This document shows positions 18,755 to 28,521 of a stretch of 64,000 nucleotides of DNA, piece after piece (within the stretch, counting starts at the first letter, position 1; the number at the start of each line of letters is the position of its first letter). The position numbers were made by a program, and so were the translations under genes. The DNA comes from an uncultured Clostridia bacterium (GTDB lineage Bacteria; Bacillota; Clostridia; Saccharofermentanales; Saccharofermentanaceae). Location of the stretch: the NCBI GenBank assembly GCA_937876985.1, contig CALEFT010000052.1:28042-92041 (forward strand), read 5' to 3'. The notes below the pieces were generated by a model. That model was not told where the DNA came from. It saw only the letters and a list, made by a program, of their open reading frames with translations, and searched no databases.

Positions 18755-20902
18755 TTAATATATGAATATCGCGAAAGACTTCGCTTCAATAATAAATTCG
18801 TCTGTAGTATAGTCTGCTAGATTAACGATATACGTATCACCAAGCATATTAGCATTCGTACTATCGCTAACTAACTTAGCATCTTTTATATTATAGCATA
18901 CGTTATCAGAATTATTATTGATAATAATCTGTATTTTCTTGCTTCCTTTGTTTACTGGCTTACCAAAAACATCGAATGACATATTATCAACATCTATCAA
19001 GAATCTCTCGAAGCAAAGTACATTCTCAGTAGCTAGAATCGTCCTGTAATCACCCGTTCTAATTACTGGATGCTCCTGCCTTAGGTTTGCTATTGTTTTC
19101 GTAAAAGAAAGCTGTTCCTCCATAATCGAAGTAAGCCTTCCCCAAGGATATGTCCTCCTATTAAATGGGTCTCGATAGCCCTCCATCAAAATCTCGTCGC
19201 CATAATAGATGCAAGGCGCGCCAATATACATCATTTGAAACGTGAGTGCTAGTCGCATCATCCTTGCGCCGTAGATAAGAGCGTCGTCGCTTAATTTGAT
19301 AGTCTTCTGCTTCTCTCTATCTCCAGGGTCGTCTTCGCCAGCAAGAACAGTAATTGCTCTAGGCACATCGTGCGATGAAATGAGATTCATTATGCAGTAG
19401 TAGCTCTCTAGCGGATATCTCTCGCGGAAGCCTTCGAGGTATGCGTTAATTCCTTGCGCATTCATACGACCCTTCAAGAAGGCGATAACTCCCTCTCGAA
19501 AAGTATAACCCATCACACTATCATGGCTAGTACCGAGCATGAAGTCTCTGTATGTACCATATGAACACTTGTTGCTCGCATCCTCCCATACCTCGCCAAT
19601 GACGATACCTTCTCCCTTAGTTTCTTCCTTGACAGTATCACGCATTTGTCTAATGAAGCTATCTGGAAGCTCGTCAGATACATCTAATCTAATTCCTGAT
19701 GCACCACGTCTTAGCCAAGTTCTGACAACGCCCTTGTCGCCAAATATGAATTGTCTATATGCTAAGTCATTCTCATTGACATTTGGCAAATCAGGAAAGC
19801 CCCACCACGCATGATACTTGACCTGACCATCGTTACTTGGAATGAACGAATACCAGGAACGATACTTGCTTGTAGTACCTTCTACATATGCCTTGTATGC
19901 GCCGACACCGTCATAGCGGTCGAACTTGTTGAAATATCTAGAATCTGCACCCGTGTGGCTGAATACTCCGTCGATAATGATTTTGATTCCAAGCGCGTTT
20001 GCTTTCTTACACAATTCTTCGAAAACTTCGTTTCCGCCATTTCCACGAAGAATTGGGTCAACCGACAAATAGTCAGCCGTATCGTATCTATGACTAGAAC
20101 GCGCCTCGAAAATCGGATTAAGGTACAACACGTTGATTCCGAGGGATTTGATGTAGTCGAGCTTTTCGATGATGCCTGGAAGAGAGCCTCCGAAGAAGTC
20201 GCAGGCAAGATAGCCCGTCTCTGGCTTGCCGTAAATATCTACGTCCTCGTACCAGTCCTCGTGATATACGCGCTCATTTCTAGGACTATTCGCCGTGATA
20301 AGCTCTGCGTTCTCCATTCGCTCGAGTGTAAAATCCACATCCCTAGCAAATCTATCTGGGAAAACCTGATACATTACTGATCCCTTCATGTAGTCGGGAG
20401 TCTTGAAATTCTTGTCGTATACAGTAATTTGCCATGCTAATGGATACTTATTCTCATCGACGCCAATTCGAGGCGGCTCGAAATAGATACGACCAGAACC
20501 GTCCTGCGTCATGCCTTCAGCGACGTAATAAAGAGTATAGTTATCACGATAAATACCGCCGTGCTCTGGCTTACGAAGGCTGCCCTTAAACTCAGGAGCA
20601 ATCTCATCAGCTACATCACCAGAAACATAGAACTTAAACCAGTAGAATAATATTCCACGCTCGTTTGGGAGCAATAACTCCGCGCTATAGAAAGAGCGGC
20701 CACCATCATTAGTAGCGTCCATAAGCTGCTCATAGTAACCAAATTCATAAAGTCCATATGAATAACAAAGCGTTACCGCCTTGACATCTCTAATATTATT
20801 TTCTAGACATAAACTAACCATGGAGCTAGTAGGTCTCGCTCCAAAAGGCTTACGATAATTCTCATTGCGAGAAGCATGTAAAATGACAGCATCAGTTGTC
20901 AT
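18755..20902 (-). CDS. GH13 alpha-amylase family enzyme (neopullulanase-like)
   Basis: This 715-residue protein should cleave alpha-1,4/1,6-glucans or maltodextrins. An N-terminal beta-sandwich region (1-160) is followed by the TIM barrel. Visible GH13 elements are YLNPIFEARSSHRYDTADY, IIDGVFSHTG, the nucleophile Asp near 405 in GIRLDVSDE, the acid/base Glu near 435 in VIGEVWED, and ISSHDVPRA near 510. No signal peptide is seen, so it is probably intracellular. The start at 20902 has GGAGG eight bases upstream. No transporter gene is adjacent. A short perfect inverted repeat lies just upstream of its ribosome binding site. Confidence 0.88.
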   Translation of the reverse strand: MTTDAVILHASRNENYRKPFGARPTSSMVSLCLENNIRDVKAVTLCYSYGLYEFGYYEQLMDATNDGGRSFYSAELLLPNERGILFYWFKFYVSGDVADEIAPEFKGSLRKPEHGGIYRDNYTLYYVAEGMTQDGSGRIYFEPPRIGVDENKYPLAWQITVYDKNFKTPDYMKGSVMYQVFPDRFARDVDFTLERMENAELITANSPRNERVYHEDWYEDVDIYGKPETGYLACDFFGGSLPGIIEKLDYIKSLGINVLYLNPIFEARSSHRYDTADYLSVDPILRGNGGNEVFEELCKKANALGIKIIIDGVFSHTGADSRYFNKFDRYDGVGAYKAYVEGTTSKYRSWYSFIPSNDGQVKYHAWWGFPDLPNVNENDLAYRQFIFGDKGVVRTWLRRGASGIRLDVSDELPDSFIRQMRDTVKEETKGEGIVIGEVWEDASNKCSYGTYRDFMLGTSHDSVMGYTFREGVIAFLKGRMNAQGINAYLEGFRERYPLESYYCIMNLISSHDVPRAITVLAGEDDPGDREKQKTIKLSDDALIYGARMMRLALTFQMMYIGAPCIYYGDEILMEGYRDPFNRRTYPWGRLTSIMEEQLSFTKTIANLRQEHPVIRTGDYRTILATENVLCFERFLIDVDNMSFDVFGKPVNKGSKKIQIIINNNSDNVCYNIKDAKLVSDSTNANMLGDTYIVNLADYTTDEFIIEAKSFAIFIY

Positions 20903-20919
20903 CTTTAATCCTCCGTTCT

Positions 20920-20938
20920 TGACAAGAAACACTTGTCA
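20920..20938 (-). promoter_or_regulatory. Inverted repeat upstream of the amylase gene
   Basis: TGACAAG and CTTGTCA flank a five-base spacer just upstream of the Shine-Dalgarno sequence of the GH13 gene. It could be an operator or a leader hairpin. No regulator gene is adjacent to suggest which protein binds. Confidence 0.35.
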
Positions 20939-21044
20939 GCCTTGATAAATCGTCTTTGATTATACCATCTACAAGGAATAGTGGACTATGCAAAAGCACA
21001 CACAAAATAAAAATCTCCTGGGCTATAACGACCTATCAAACAAG

Positions 21045-23117
21045 TCAATTAAGCATTTCATATACTAAGTAATTATATTCACTAAGACTATTATTCTCGC
21101 GTTCATACTGCGGATGAATCCTGTCTGGCATGCCGACAAAAGCCTGTGCATCATTACTATAGAATCCAATCTGAGAAAGAACTGGCACATTCTCGTAAAT
21201 ACCACGAATTATCTCATAATAGGCTGGCTCATCTACACCGATAAGTTCCAGAATATAAAGTCCCAGATACGAAATCGAAGTATCTGCAAGAAGAGTATTT
21301 CTACCCTCTGGCAAAGTAAGATTAGAATGAATCTCGTCTAGCTCAGCATATGTTTCGTAATTTGTCCAAATAAAATATGGAACAGTATAGTCCAGCAAGG
21401 TATCATACAATTCCTCATAAGAAGAATTCGAAGTAAACGGAATACTCGGATGGTGGTCGCCAAACATCAATACCACAGTTGGCTCTTCAAAATCCTCTAG
21501 CCATGTCAATAATTCCTCAATCGCACGGTCTGATTCACGCATCAAGTTAAGGAAAAGATCCATCTGGACGGAGTTTACAGGACCATCTGTAACATATTGC
21601 TCCACCTCGAAATTATCATAATAATCTGTATAACCACCATGATTTTGCATAGTAATCATAAACTGGAAGGTTCTCTCCCCCTCCTCATCGGAAGTTAGCT
21701 CATCTTGAATCAACGAATATGCATACTCATCAGACAAATATTCACGAATCAAATCGTCTTCGTCGTAACTCATATCCTCAATAAAACAAGTCTCCTCAAA
21801 ACCAAACAAATCGTAAACCATAGGTCTCGACCAATTCGCCCCAAAATAAGGGTGCATAGCAACCGTTCTATAACCAAGCTCATCGAAAAGCGTCGCAAGC
21901 GAATAAAGCTCATCGTGCACATAGAAACTATATGCGATTGTTCCATTTGGAATAAATGCAGTTGTAAGCGACGTCAAGAATTCGAATTCCGAATTTGCAG
22001 TAAGACCACCATATACAGAAGACATGGCATATCCGGAAATAACATCCTCATCTGCCATAAGCTCATGGAGGAACGGAGTCGGATCATCTGCTAATCCCAT
22101 ATTGTCAAAAATCGTCATATCAGTATAGCTCTCATTCATAATAACAACGACATTAGGCTGTCTATCTATCGTAACATCATCTTCGAATCTTGCAACTTCG
22201 TTGCTGCCATTAGAAACAAGCTCGCTTAATCTATCTGAGATATAGTTATCTACATATCCCTCTGGCGCGTCGAATCTACAGTCAAAATAGCTAATAACAA
22301 AACTAGACAAATATCCATACTCGTCAGACATCAGATTTCTATATGTATTAATATTGTAAACCTCACTAACCTTACTCATATGCATATATGTCATTACAGA
22401 AGTAGGAATAGCGAGAACAAGCCATATTGCCATCTGCTTAACGTAAGCCATTGGACTTCTTGCTTGCTTAAACCCAAGAACCATTATGATGTATGCGATA
22501 TATGGGAGCAAAAGCATAAAGAAAGCCTTATAAAACGAGAAATTATAATTACCTGCTACAGTGAACGCAGTTTGTGCAGCACGAACATCTGCGAAATTTA
22601 GCTCTTGTGAACGAGCTTGGAACAACAAATGGTCTGCTAGTCCTAAGAACAAAAACGGGAACGGAGTAACAGCAGCCGCAATTCTTGGAGAATGAACAAA
22701 TGAACGCACAAGAAGATAAAGCGAAGCAGTAATTAATAGTGGATACCAAAGTCTAAACTGAATATGATTGACAATAGAGTAGTGTGCCAAGGAATTCCAA
22801 TGTTTAAAACGATCACATCCAAGAATATTGATTGCTTGAACAAAGTACGAACTGAAAAAAGAGCTAATCAGAAGTAAATATAGTTCTGATATAATCTTCC
22901 CAAATCTATCCGTCCTTATTTCAAGCAAGGAAACGATATACATAAAGGCAAACCAAACCGCAACTTCCTTAAGCATTCCATAGCTAAAAATCGCACCAAA
23001 AAGAGCAACAATTGTCGACAAAACAAACTTAACAATTGATTTCCTATTTGGCTTATTAAGAACGAATCTTACAGAAAAACTGTCACAAACGTCCGAAATC
23101 CACTTCTTATTTTCCAA
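21045..23117 (-). CDS. LTA synthase family phosphoglycerol transferase/sulfatase
   Basis: This 690-residue membrane enzyme has about five N-terminal membrane segments (to about residue 270) and a large extracellular sulfatase-fold domain. Metal-site and catalytic features are VVVIMNESYTD, the probable catalytic Thr near 372 in GGLTANSEFEFLT, MQNHGGYTDYYDN and VLMFGDHHPSIP. Such enzymes polymerise glycerol phosphate or decorate surface glycans. I prefer a TTG start at 23117, with AAGGAG five bases upstream; the frame stays open to 23153 without a comparable site. A motif copy (21883-21891) lies in the coding sequence. Confidence 0.87.
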   Translation of the reverse strand: MENKKWISDVCDSFSVRFVLNKPNRKSIVKFVLSTIVALFGAIFSYGMLKEVAVWFAFMYIVSLLEIRTDRFGKIISELYLLLISSFFSSYFVQAINILGCDRFKHWNSLAHYSIVNHIQFRLWYPLLITASLYLLVRSFVHSPRIAAAVTPFPFLFLGLADHLLFQARSQELNFADVRAAQTAFTVAGNYNFSFYKAFFMLLLPYIAYIIMVLGFKQARSPMAYVKQMAIWLVLAIPTSVMTYMHMSKVSEVYNINTYRNLMSDEYGYLSSFVISYFDCRFDAPEGYVDNYISDRLSELVSNGSNEVARFEDDVTIDRQPNVVVIMNESYTDMTIFDNMGLADDPTPFLHELMADEDVISGYAMSSVYGGLTANSEFEFLTSLTTAFIPNGTIAYSFYVHDELYSLATLFDELGYRTVAMHPYFGANWSRPMVYDLFGFEETCFIEDMSYDEDDLIREYLSDEYAYSLIQDELTSDEEGERTFQFMITMQNHGGYTDYYDNFEVEQYVTDGPVNSVQMDLFLNLMRESDRAIEELLTWLEDFEEPTVVLMFGDHHPSIPFTSNSSYEELYDTLLDYTVPYFIWTNYETYAELDEIHSNLTLPEGRNTLLADTSISYLGLYILELIGVDEPAYYEIIRGIYENVPVLSQIGFYSNDAQAFVGMPDRIHPQYERENNSLSEYNYLVYEMLN

Positions 23118-23213
23118 AATAACTCCTTCTCTTCCTCTTTTAAAAGAATACATTATTTGTCAAAGAATGTAAAATCAAAAATGCATAATAACTGGCTCAT
23201 GCTGGTGGTGGGC

Positions 23214-23729
23214 TCATGCTTTTCGAGAGAGGGCCTTGGAAATGAGACTACTCATGCGCTTGGCGAGCAGGAATTTGATGAGGTCTGGGACAATAAAGGG
23301 AAGCACGCAGACTAAGATAAGACTAGAAAACTCCGCCCCCGAATAAATCGAGAAGCTAAGCATTCCAAGTGCGTAAGAAACTAATGTGCCGACGAGAATA
23401 GTGATGCTTGACGACGGAATAAGAAGGCCAATTAGCGCCATTAGGAGAAAACCCCAGATGTAGCCGCCTGTTGGGCCAAGAAGAGTCGCAAGTCCAGCTC
23501 CAAAGCCTGAGAAAACCGGCACGCCGACAATGCCAAGCAGAATGTAAATCACAATCGAGCAAGCAGTCTCGCGCTTAGTTAGAAGCAAAACCGCCAGATA
23601 AATAGCTAGAGTTTGGAGCGTAAACGGAACTGGCGCAGGAATCGTGATCCAGGAACAAATGCAGATAAGGCAGACCATAATCGCCACTCTCGTCATGCTT
23701 GAAATTCGGGTACGCGTGCGTAGACTCAT
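23214..23729 (-). CDS. bioY: BioY family biotin transporter (ECF S component)
   Basis: BioY is the membrane substrate-binding subunit for biotin uptake. This 171-residue protein has six hydrophobic segments and the family pattern PVPFTLQTLAIYLAVLL near residue 33 and GPTGGYIWGF near 86. It starts inside the birA stop codon (ATGA overlap), so the two are translationally coupled. No EcfA/EcfT genes are in the window; it may use a shared energising module. A motif copy (23218-23226) encodes the last residues Ser-Arg-Lys-Ala, so the protein C-terminus coincides with the DNA motif. Confidence 0.92.
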   Translation of the reverse strand: MSLRTRTRISSMTRVAIMVCLICICSWITIPAPVPFTLQTLAIYLAVLLLTKRETACSIVIYILLGIVGVPVFSGFGAGLATLLGPTGGYIWGFLLMALIGLLIPSSSITILVGTLVSYALGMLSFSIYSGAEFSSLILVCVLPFIVPDLIKFLLAKRMSSLISKALSRKA

Positions 23730-24538
23730 AGGACGATTGATACCTCGCCGCTTGTGAGAGTCGTTAGTCTACCGCTTTCGCCTTCGAGTTCTGCGCCTTG
23801 GCATACGAGCAAGTGGCCCTCCTCGTCTAAGCCTACTACAACCGCATCGAAAAGCATGCCGTCAAAAGTGTACTTTATATGCTTGCCGATTAGATATGAG
23901 TGGTTACGAAGCTCGTCTACATAGTCAGAAATATTGCCGCTATAGGTTATGAGTCTACTATAAATATCTAGAACTATATCCTCTCTAGTTGCATCACGAT
24001 TAAGCTCGACAAAGCCCATTTTATTTTTAAGCTCGTCTGGTATTTTTGCTTCTTCGGCACGAGGATTTGTTGTGGTATTGATTCCAATGCCGATTATTAA
24101 ATACGATTTGTCGGCTATGTGAAGTGCCTCGATTAGGATTCCGCAGACCTTGAGGTCGCCTATATAGACGTCGTTTACCCACTTCACCTTTGGGTCTAGC
24201 GGCTTGTTTGCTATATGGCAATAGGAAATAAGAGTTTTCCTCACACAAAGAGCAGCGTAAGATGTGATTCCGAGGAGCTTCTCGTCAATCGTTTTTACTG
24301 GGATAAGAATCGACATATATATTCCGCCGTTAGGGGAATAAAAACTTCTTCCTTGTCTTCCACGACCACCTGTTTGTGCTTTCGAAATAACAATGGCAGC
24401 ACTATATGCTTCGTTGTTGTTTCCAGAAAGCAGCCTTGTAGCGTTAGCGCGCACAAATGTGTTAGTAGAATCGATGCTTTCTAATTCCACGTAGTTGATG
24501 TTCATTTGTTCGAAGTATTCGCGCTTTTTTCCTAACAT
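23726..24538 (-). CDS. birA: Biotin--protein ligase without DNA-binding domain
   Basis: The enzyme biotinylates carboxyl carriers through biotinyl-AMP. The 270-residue protein begins almost directly with the catalytic domain (ESIDSTNTFVRAN near residue 20). GGRGRQGRSFYSPNGGIY binds biotinyl-AMP and KVKWVNDVY is the catalytic Lys region. The N-terminal winged helix of repressor-type BirA is absent, so it should not act as a biotin repressor. It forms an operon with bioY. The start is less certain: AGGA lies about ten bases upstream of 24538, and an internal Met exists at 24505. A motif copy is at 23847-23855. Confidence 0.92.
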   Translation of the reverse strand: MLGKKREYFEQMNINYVELESIDSTNTFVRANATRLLSGNNNEAYSAAIVISKAQTGGRGRQGRSFYSPNGGIYMSILIPVKTIDEKLLGITSYAALCVRKTLISYCHIANKPLDPKVKWVNDVYIGDLKVCGILIEALHIADKSYLIIGIGINTTTNPRAEEAKIPDELKNKMGFVELNRDATREDIVLDIYSRLITYSGNISDYVDELRNHSYLIGKHIKYTFDGMLFDAVVVGLDEEGHLLVCQGAELEGESGRLTTLTSGEVSIVL

Positions 24539-24739
24539 TTATGTGATTTCCTTTGATTTCTACCCTATTAGAGAAGAATTCTGATAGTGTAAGACGGTTT
24601 TTTCTGGTCAAATTTTGCCACAAAAATATCAAAAAATGAATGCTTTTTTTGATAGAAATATAATATGCAAGTCTAGAAGTTTCATATATAATTTTGTAGA
24701 AATGCTTTTTAAGAGAGACAAAGAAAGAGGAGAAATATT

Positions 24740-25735
24740 ATGGCTATTAGAATTGGAATCTTGGGCTACGGCAATCTTGCAAGGGGTGTCGAAGCCGGAA
24801 TTAGACAAAATGATGATATGGAGCTCGTTGCTGTTTTTACTAGACGCGACCCAAATAGCGTACAGATAAGAACTAGTGGCGTAAGCGTGATGCACATTGA
24901 CGACATCCCAACAATGGTTGACAAGATTGACGTTATGGTTCTTTGCGGAGGAAGTGCGACAGACCTTCCAAAGCAGACAAGAGAATATGTAAAGATGTTC
25001 AACGTTATCGATTCCTTCGATACACACGCGAAGATTCCTGAGCACTTTGCTAATGTAGATGAGGCTGCTATCGCTAATAATAAGGTTGCGCTCATTTCTT
25101 GCGGATGGGACCCGGGCATGTTCTCACTTATGAGACTTTATGCTAATGCTATTCTTCCTAACGGAAACGACTATACTTTCTGGGGCAAGGGCGTTAGTCA
25201 GGGACACTCTGATGCTGTTCGCCGCATCGCTGGAGTAAAGAATGCTAAACAGTACACAATTCCAGTAGCAAGCGCACTAGACGCTGTTCGCTCAGGAAGC
25301 AACCCTACTCTTACTACAAGACAAAAGCATACACGCGAATGCTTTGTTGTAGCAGAAGACGGCCTTGGCGCTTCCGACCTAGAGAGAATCACAAAAGAAA
25401 TCTGCGAGATGCCAAACTATTTTGCAGACTACGACACAACAGTACATTTTATTAGCGAAGAAGAATTCCTACGCGACCATTCTGGACTAGCTCACGGTGG
25501 CTTCGTATTTAGAACAGGTAAGACTGGCTTTGACCTTGAGCACAATCACGTAATCGAGTACAGCTTAAAGCTTGATTCAAACCCAGAATTCACTGCTTCC
25601 GTAATTCTCGCATACACACGCGCAGTTTACCGCCTAGCTAATAAGGGTGACTACGGTTGCAAGACAGTATTCGATATCGCTCCAAGCATGCTCTCACCTG
25701 TTGACCCAGAGAAGCTTCGCGCACATCTTCTCTAA
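24740..25735 (+). CDS. ddh: meso-Diaminopimelate dehydrogenase
   Basis: This enzyme makes meso-diaminopimelate in one NADPH-dependent step from tetrahydrodipicolinate, supplying lysine and peptidoglycan precursors. The 331-residue protein has an N-terminal Rossmann motif GILGYGNLARGVE, then VLCGGSATDLP, SFDTHAKIPEHF and SCGWDPGMFSLMR, all characteristic of the family. GAGG precedes the ATG. It is followed by a strong terminator and so is probably monocistronic. No lysine riboswitch was recognised in its 200-base leader. Confidence 0.95.
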   Translation: MAIRIGILGYGNLARGVEAGIRQNDDMELVAVFTRRDPNSVQIRTSGVSVMHIDDIPTMVDKIDVMVLCGGSATDLPKQTREYVKMFNVIDSFDTHAKIPEHFANVDEAAIANNKVALISCGWDPGMFSLMRLYANAILPNGNDYTFWGKGVSQGHSDAVRRIAGVKNAKQYTIPVASALDAVRSGSNPTLTTRQKHTRECFVVAEDGLGASDLERITKEICEMPNYFADYDTTVHFISEEEFLRDHSGLAHGGFVFRTGKTGFDLEHNHVIEYSLKLDSNPEFTASVILAYTRAVYRLANKGDYGCKTVFDIAPSMLSPVDPEKLRAHLL

Positions 25736-25772
25736 TTTTGCTTCATAAGCGAAAAGCTTATAGACAAAAACT

Positions 25773-25815
25773 AACTCCGCTTTCATCCCCATCGAGATTG
25801 AAGCGGAGTTTTTAT
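25773..25815. terminator. Strong terminator after ddh
   Basis: AACTCCGCTTTCA and TGAAGCGGAGTT form a long stem followed by TTTTTAT on the plus strand. The minus strand, read from the 59-residue gene, also has a short T-rich tract, so the signal may serve both convergent genes. Confidence 0.88.
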
Positions 25816-25857
25816 GTCTTTGTTTCTAAGTCACCGACTATCGCATTCGCATCGATT

Positions 25858-26037
25858 TTAGACCTCGTACTTGCTTATGTCATAACCCTTGTCCATCGCA
25901 TAGTCGACGAGTTCTTTATCCGACATTTTGCTAATCTCACAACCCTCGACAAATGCACCGCCGAATCCGCCACCAATGAACGCTCCGAGGCTGTCATTCG
26001 TCATATCATTACGTAGTTTATCTGGATCAATATACAT
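25858..26037 (-). CDS. Small glycine-rich peptide, 59 residues
   Basis: This short gene has GGAGGTG six bases before its ATG, a strong site. The peptide begins MYIDPDKLRNDMTNDSLG, has a glycine-rich core AFIGGGFGGAFVEG (residues 19-32), and ends with an amphipathic helix that closes in GYDISKYEV. The C-terminal helix, with an ELVDYAMDKGYD pattern, recalls Nif11-type leader helices, and the GxxxG-like core recalls small bacteriocins, but neither match is strong. No modification enzyme or transporter is adjacent. It lies antisense to its neighbours, between a terminator and the hppA leader. Confidence 0.6.
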   Translation of the reverse strand: MYIDPDKLRNDMTNDSLGAFIGGGFGGAFVEGCEISKMSDKELVDYAMDKGYDISKYEV

Positions 26038-26193
26038 AGTGCCACCTCCAACAAAAAACGATTTCTCTTATATTATAAGAAATAAGTATCAATAATGTTA
26101 ATTACTATATTCTCGAATTAGAAACTTTAGTGTAAAATTTTAGAAGTGCTTTTTGAAAAACAAAGCAAAAATGTTATTTAGGAGGAGTTTTCA

Positions 26194-28362
26194 ATGGAAC
26201 TATTTTTGGGTCTTGTAATTTTGGCAGCCCTACTTGCCATTGGATACGCAGCAATTAACTTCTATTCTGTTAAGAAGCTAGAAGAAGGTACAGACAGAAT
26301 GGTGGAAATCGCTAACGCTATTAGACTTGGCGCTAACACATTCATCAACTATGAGTACAAGATTGTTGCAATCATCGGCGTAATCATCGCAATAATTCTT
26401 GCAATTGTCATTTCTTGGCAGGGAGCAATCGCATTCGTAATCGGTGCTACCATGTCTGCAACTGCAGGATATATTGGAATGAAGATCGCTACTTATGCAA
26501 ATGTTCGTGTATCGAATAAAGCTCGTGTAACAGGTAAGCTCAATGAGACATTGAAGGTTGCTTTCAAGGGTGGATCCGTTATGGGTCTATGCGTAGCAGG
26601 CTTCGCGCTTCTTGGTATTTTCCTTGTTTATGTAATCTTTGGTTATGGACTCGGACAAATTGATGATGTAATTAACGGAGTTAACTCCACAAATCTCATC
26701 GGGCTAGAGGCACCATTCTCAATGACAATTTCTTGTTATGCACTTGGTTGCTCAATCATTGCTATGTTCAACCGTGTTGGTGGTGGTATCTATACAAAGG
26801 CTGCCGATATGGGTGCAGACCTTGTTGGTAAGACAGAGGCACACATTCCTGAGGATGACCCACGTAACCCTGCTACTATCGCTGATAACGTAGGCGACAA
26901 CGTTGGTGACGTAGCTGGACTTGGAGCTGACCTCCTCGAATCATATGTTGGTGCAATCATGTCTGCAGCAATTCTTGCTTGTGAATTGTTCAGAAGTGCC
27001 CACACAAATGTTTCCGGTGAACTTCTACCTGCACTTCTTATTTTCCCAGTAGCATTTGCTGCTTGCGGACTCATTGCTTGTATTATCGGTATTGCTTCTA
27101 TTCTTCTTAAGAAGAAGCTTTCTGACAATCCACACCGTGAGCTTAATATGGCTACATGGATTTCTGCTGGTGTAACAGCACTATTTGGACTTGGTCTTAC
27201 ATATTTATTCTTCGCTGGCGAAGGTAAGGCATTAGAGACTTTCAAGATTGGCTGGATTTCACCTTGGATTTCCGCTGTTATCGGTGTAGCTGCTGGTATC
27301 ATAATCGGTATTATTGCTGAATATTACACAAGCTACGACTACAAGCCAACAAAGCTTATTGCTAGATCTTCTGTAGAAGGTCCTGCACTTACAATCACAC
27401 AGGGCTTAGGTCTTGGAATGACATCTTGTATGGCTCCAGTTATGGTTCTTTGTGCTGCAATCTATGCTTCATACATCGTTGCTGGACTTTACGGTATCTC
27501 TTGTGCATCTATCGGAATGCTTTCTTTCGTAGCTGCAACTGTTTCTGTTGATACATATGGTCCTATCTCTGACAACGCTGGTGGTATCGCTGAGATGAGC
27601 TACCTTGATAAGAGCGTTCGTAATATCACTGATACTCTTGACTCTGTAGGTAACACTACAGCAGCTATCGGTAAGGGATTTGCAATTGGTTCTGCTGCAC
27701 TTGCAACTCTTTCCATGATGAACTCTTACCTATATTCCTATACAGACGCAAGTGAGAATATCGTTCTCAACCTCATCAACCCACTAACACTTTGTGGTGC
27801 ACTTGTTGGTGCTGCGCTTCCATACCTCTTCTCTGGTATGCTTATCGATGCAGTAGCTGTTGCAGCTCGCCAGATGGTAGTTGAGGTTCGTCGTCAGTTC
27901 AAGGAAATCAAGGGACTTCTCGAAGGCGAGGTTCTCCCTGATTACAAGACATGTATCGCAATCTCTTCACAGAGCGCAATTAAGGAAATGCGTACACCTG
28001 CTATTCTCGCTATCGTATTCCCTGTAATTTCCGGATTCATTTTCGGTGCAGAATTCGTTGGTGGTGTTCTCATAGGTGCTACAATTTCTGCAATCATGCT
28101 TGCTATCTTCACAGGTAACGCCGGCGGTGCTTGGGACAACGCCAAGAAGTACATCGAAACTGGCGCAATCGAAGGACACGGCAAGGGCTCCCCTGCTCAC
28201 GACGCTGCAGTAGTTGGAGATACAGTTGGTGATCCACTTAAGGATACAGTTGGACCTTCCCTCGACATCCTTATCAAGATTATGAGCACAGTTTCCCTCG
28301 TAACTGTTGTTGTATTCAGCAAGTACAATCTCATCGATTGGATTATGTCCTTAATCGGATAA
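26194..28362 (+). CDS. hppA: Membrane-bound ion-pumping pyrophosphatase
   Basis: This 722-residue polytopic enzyme (about 16 membrane segments) couples pyrophosphate hydrolysis to H+ or Na+ export. The active-site blocks are GADLVGKTEAHIPEDDPRNP, ADNVGDNVGDVAGLGAD and a C-terminal GDTVGDPLKDTVGPS. The determinant NTTAAIGKGFAIGSAAL has Ala where potassium-independent forms have Lys, so it should be the K+-dependent type (family knowledge). Whether it pumps H+ or Na+ is not clear from the sequence alone. AGGAGG precedes the start and a terminator follows; it appears monocistronic. Confidence 0.95.
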   Translation: MELFLGLVILAALLAIGYAAINFYSVKKLEEGTDRMVEIANAIRLGANTFINYEYKIVAIIGVIIAIILAIVISWQGAIAFVIGATMSATAGYIGMKIATYANVRVSNKARVTGKLNETLKVAFKGGSVMGLCVAGFALLGIFLVYVIFGYGLGQIDDVINGVNSTNLIGLEAPFSMTISCYALGCSIIAMFNRVGGGIYTKAADMGADLVGKTEAHIPEDDPRNPATIADNVGDNVGDVAGLGADLLESYVGAIMSAAILACELFRSAHTNVSGELLPALLIFPVAFAACGLIACIIGIASILLKKKLSDNPHRELNMATWISAGVTALFGLGLTYLFFAGEGKALETFKIGWISPWISAVIGVAAGIIIGIIAEYYTSYDYKPTKLIARSSVEGPALTITQGLGLGMTSCMAPVMVLCAAIYASYIVAGLYGISCASIGMLSFVAATVSVDTYGPISDNAGGIAEMSYLDKSVRNITDTLDSVGNTTAAIGKGFAIGSAALATLSMMNSYLYSYTDASENIVLNLINPLTLCGALVGAALPYLFSGMLIDAVAVAARQMVVEVRRQFKEIKGLLEGEVLPDYKTCIAISSQSAIKEMRTPAILAIVFPVISGFIFGAEFVGGVLIGATISAIMLAIFTGNAGGAWDNAKKYIETGAIEGHGKGSPAHDAAVVGDTVGDPLKDTVGPSLDILIKIMSTVSLVTVVVFSKYNLIDWIMSLIG

Positions 28363-28390
28363 TTTCCACATCGTTTTCAAATGTAAACAT

Positions 28391-28424
28391 GCCGCTTGTT
28401 CTTATTGAACAGGCGGCTTTTTTT
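28391..28424 (+). terminator. Terminator of hppA
   Basis: GCCGCTTGTTC pairs with GAACAGGCGGC around a five-base loop, followed by TTTTTTT. Confidence 0.92.
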
Positions 28425-28521
28425 GTAATGAATATCATATAAAGTAATGCTTTTGGATATACTTTTCGAAAAGGCTGACTTATAATTACCAAAGTACTAT
28501 GAAGATGCTAGGAGGCTACCT

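Noticed and set aside
24539..24739. Lysine riboswitch in the ddh leader
   Set aside because: The region is AT-rich without the conserved lysine-riboswitch stems, so nothing supports it.
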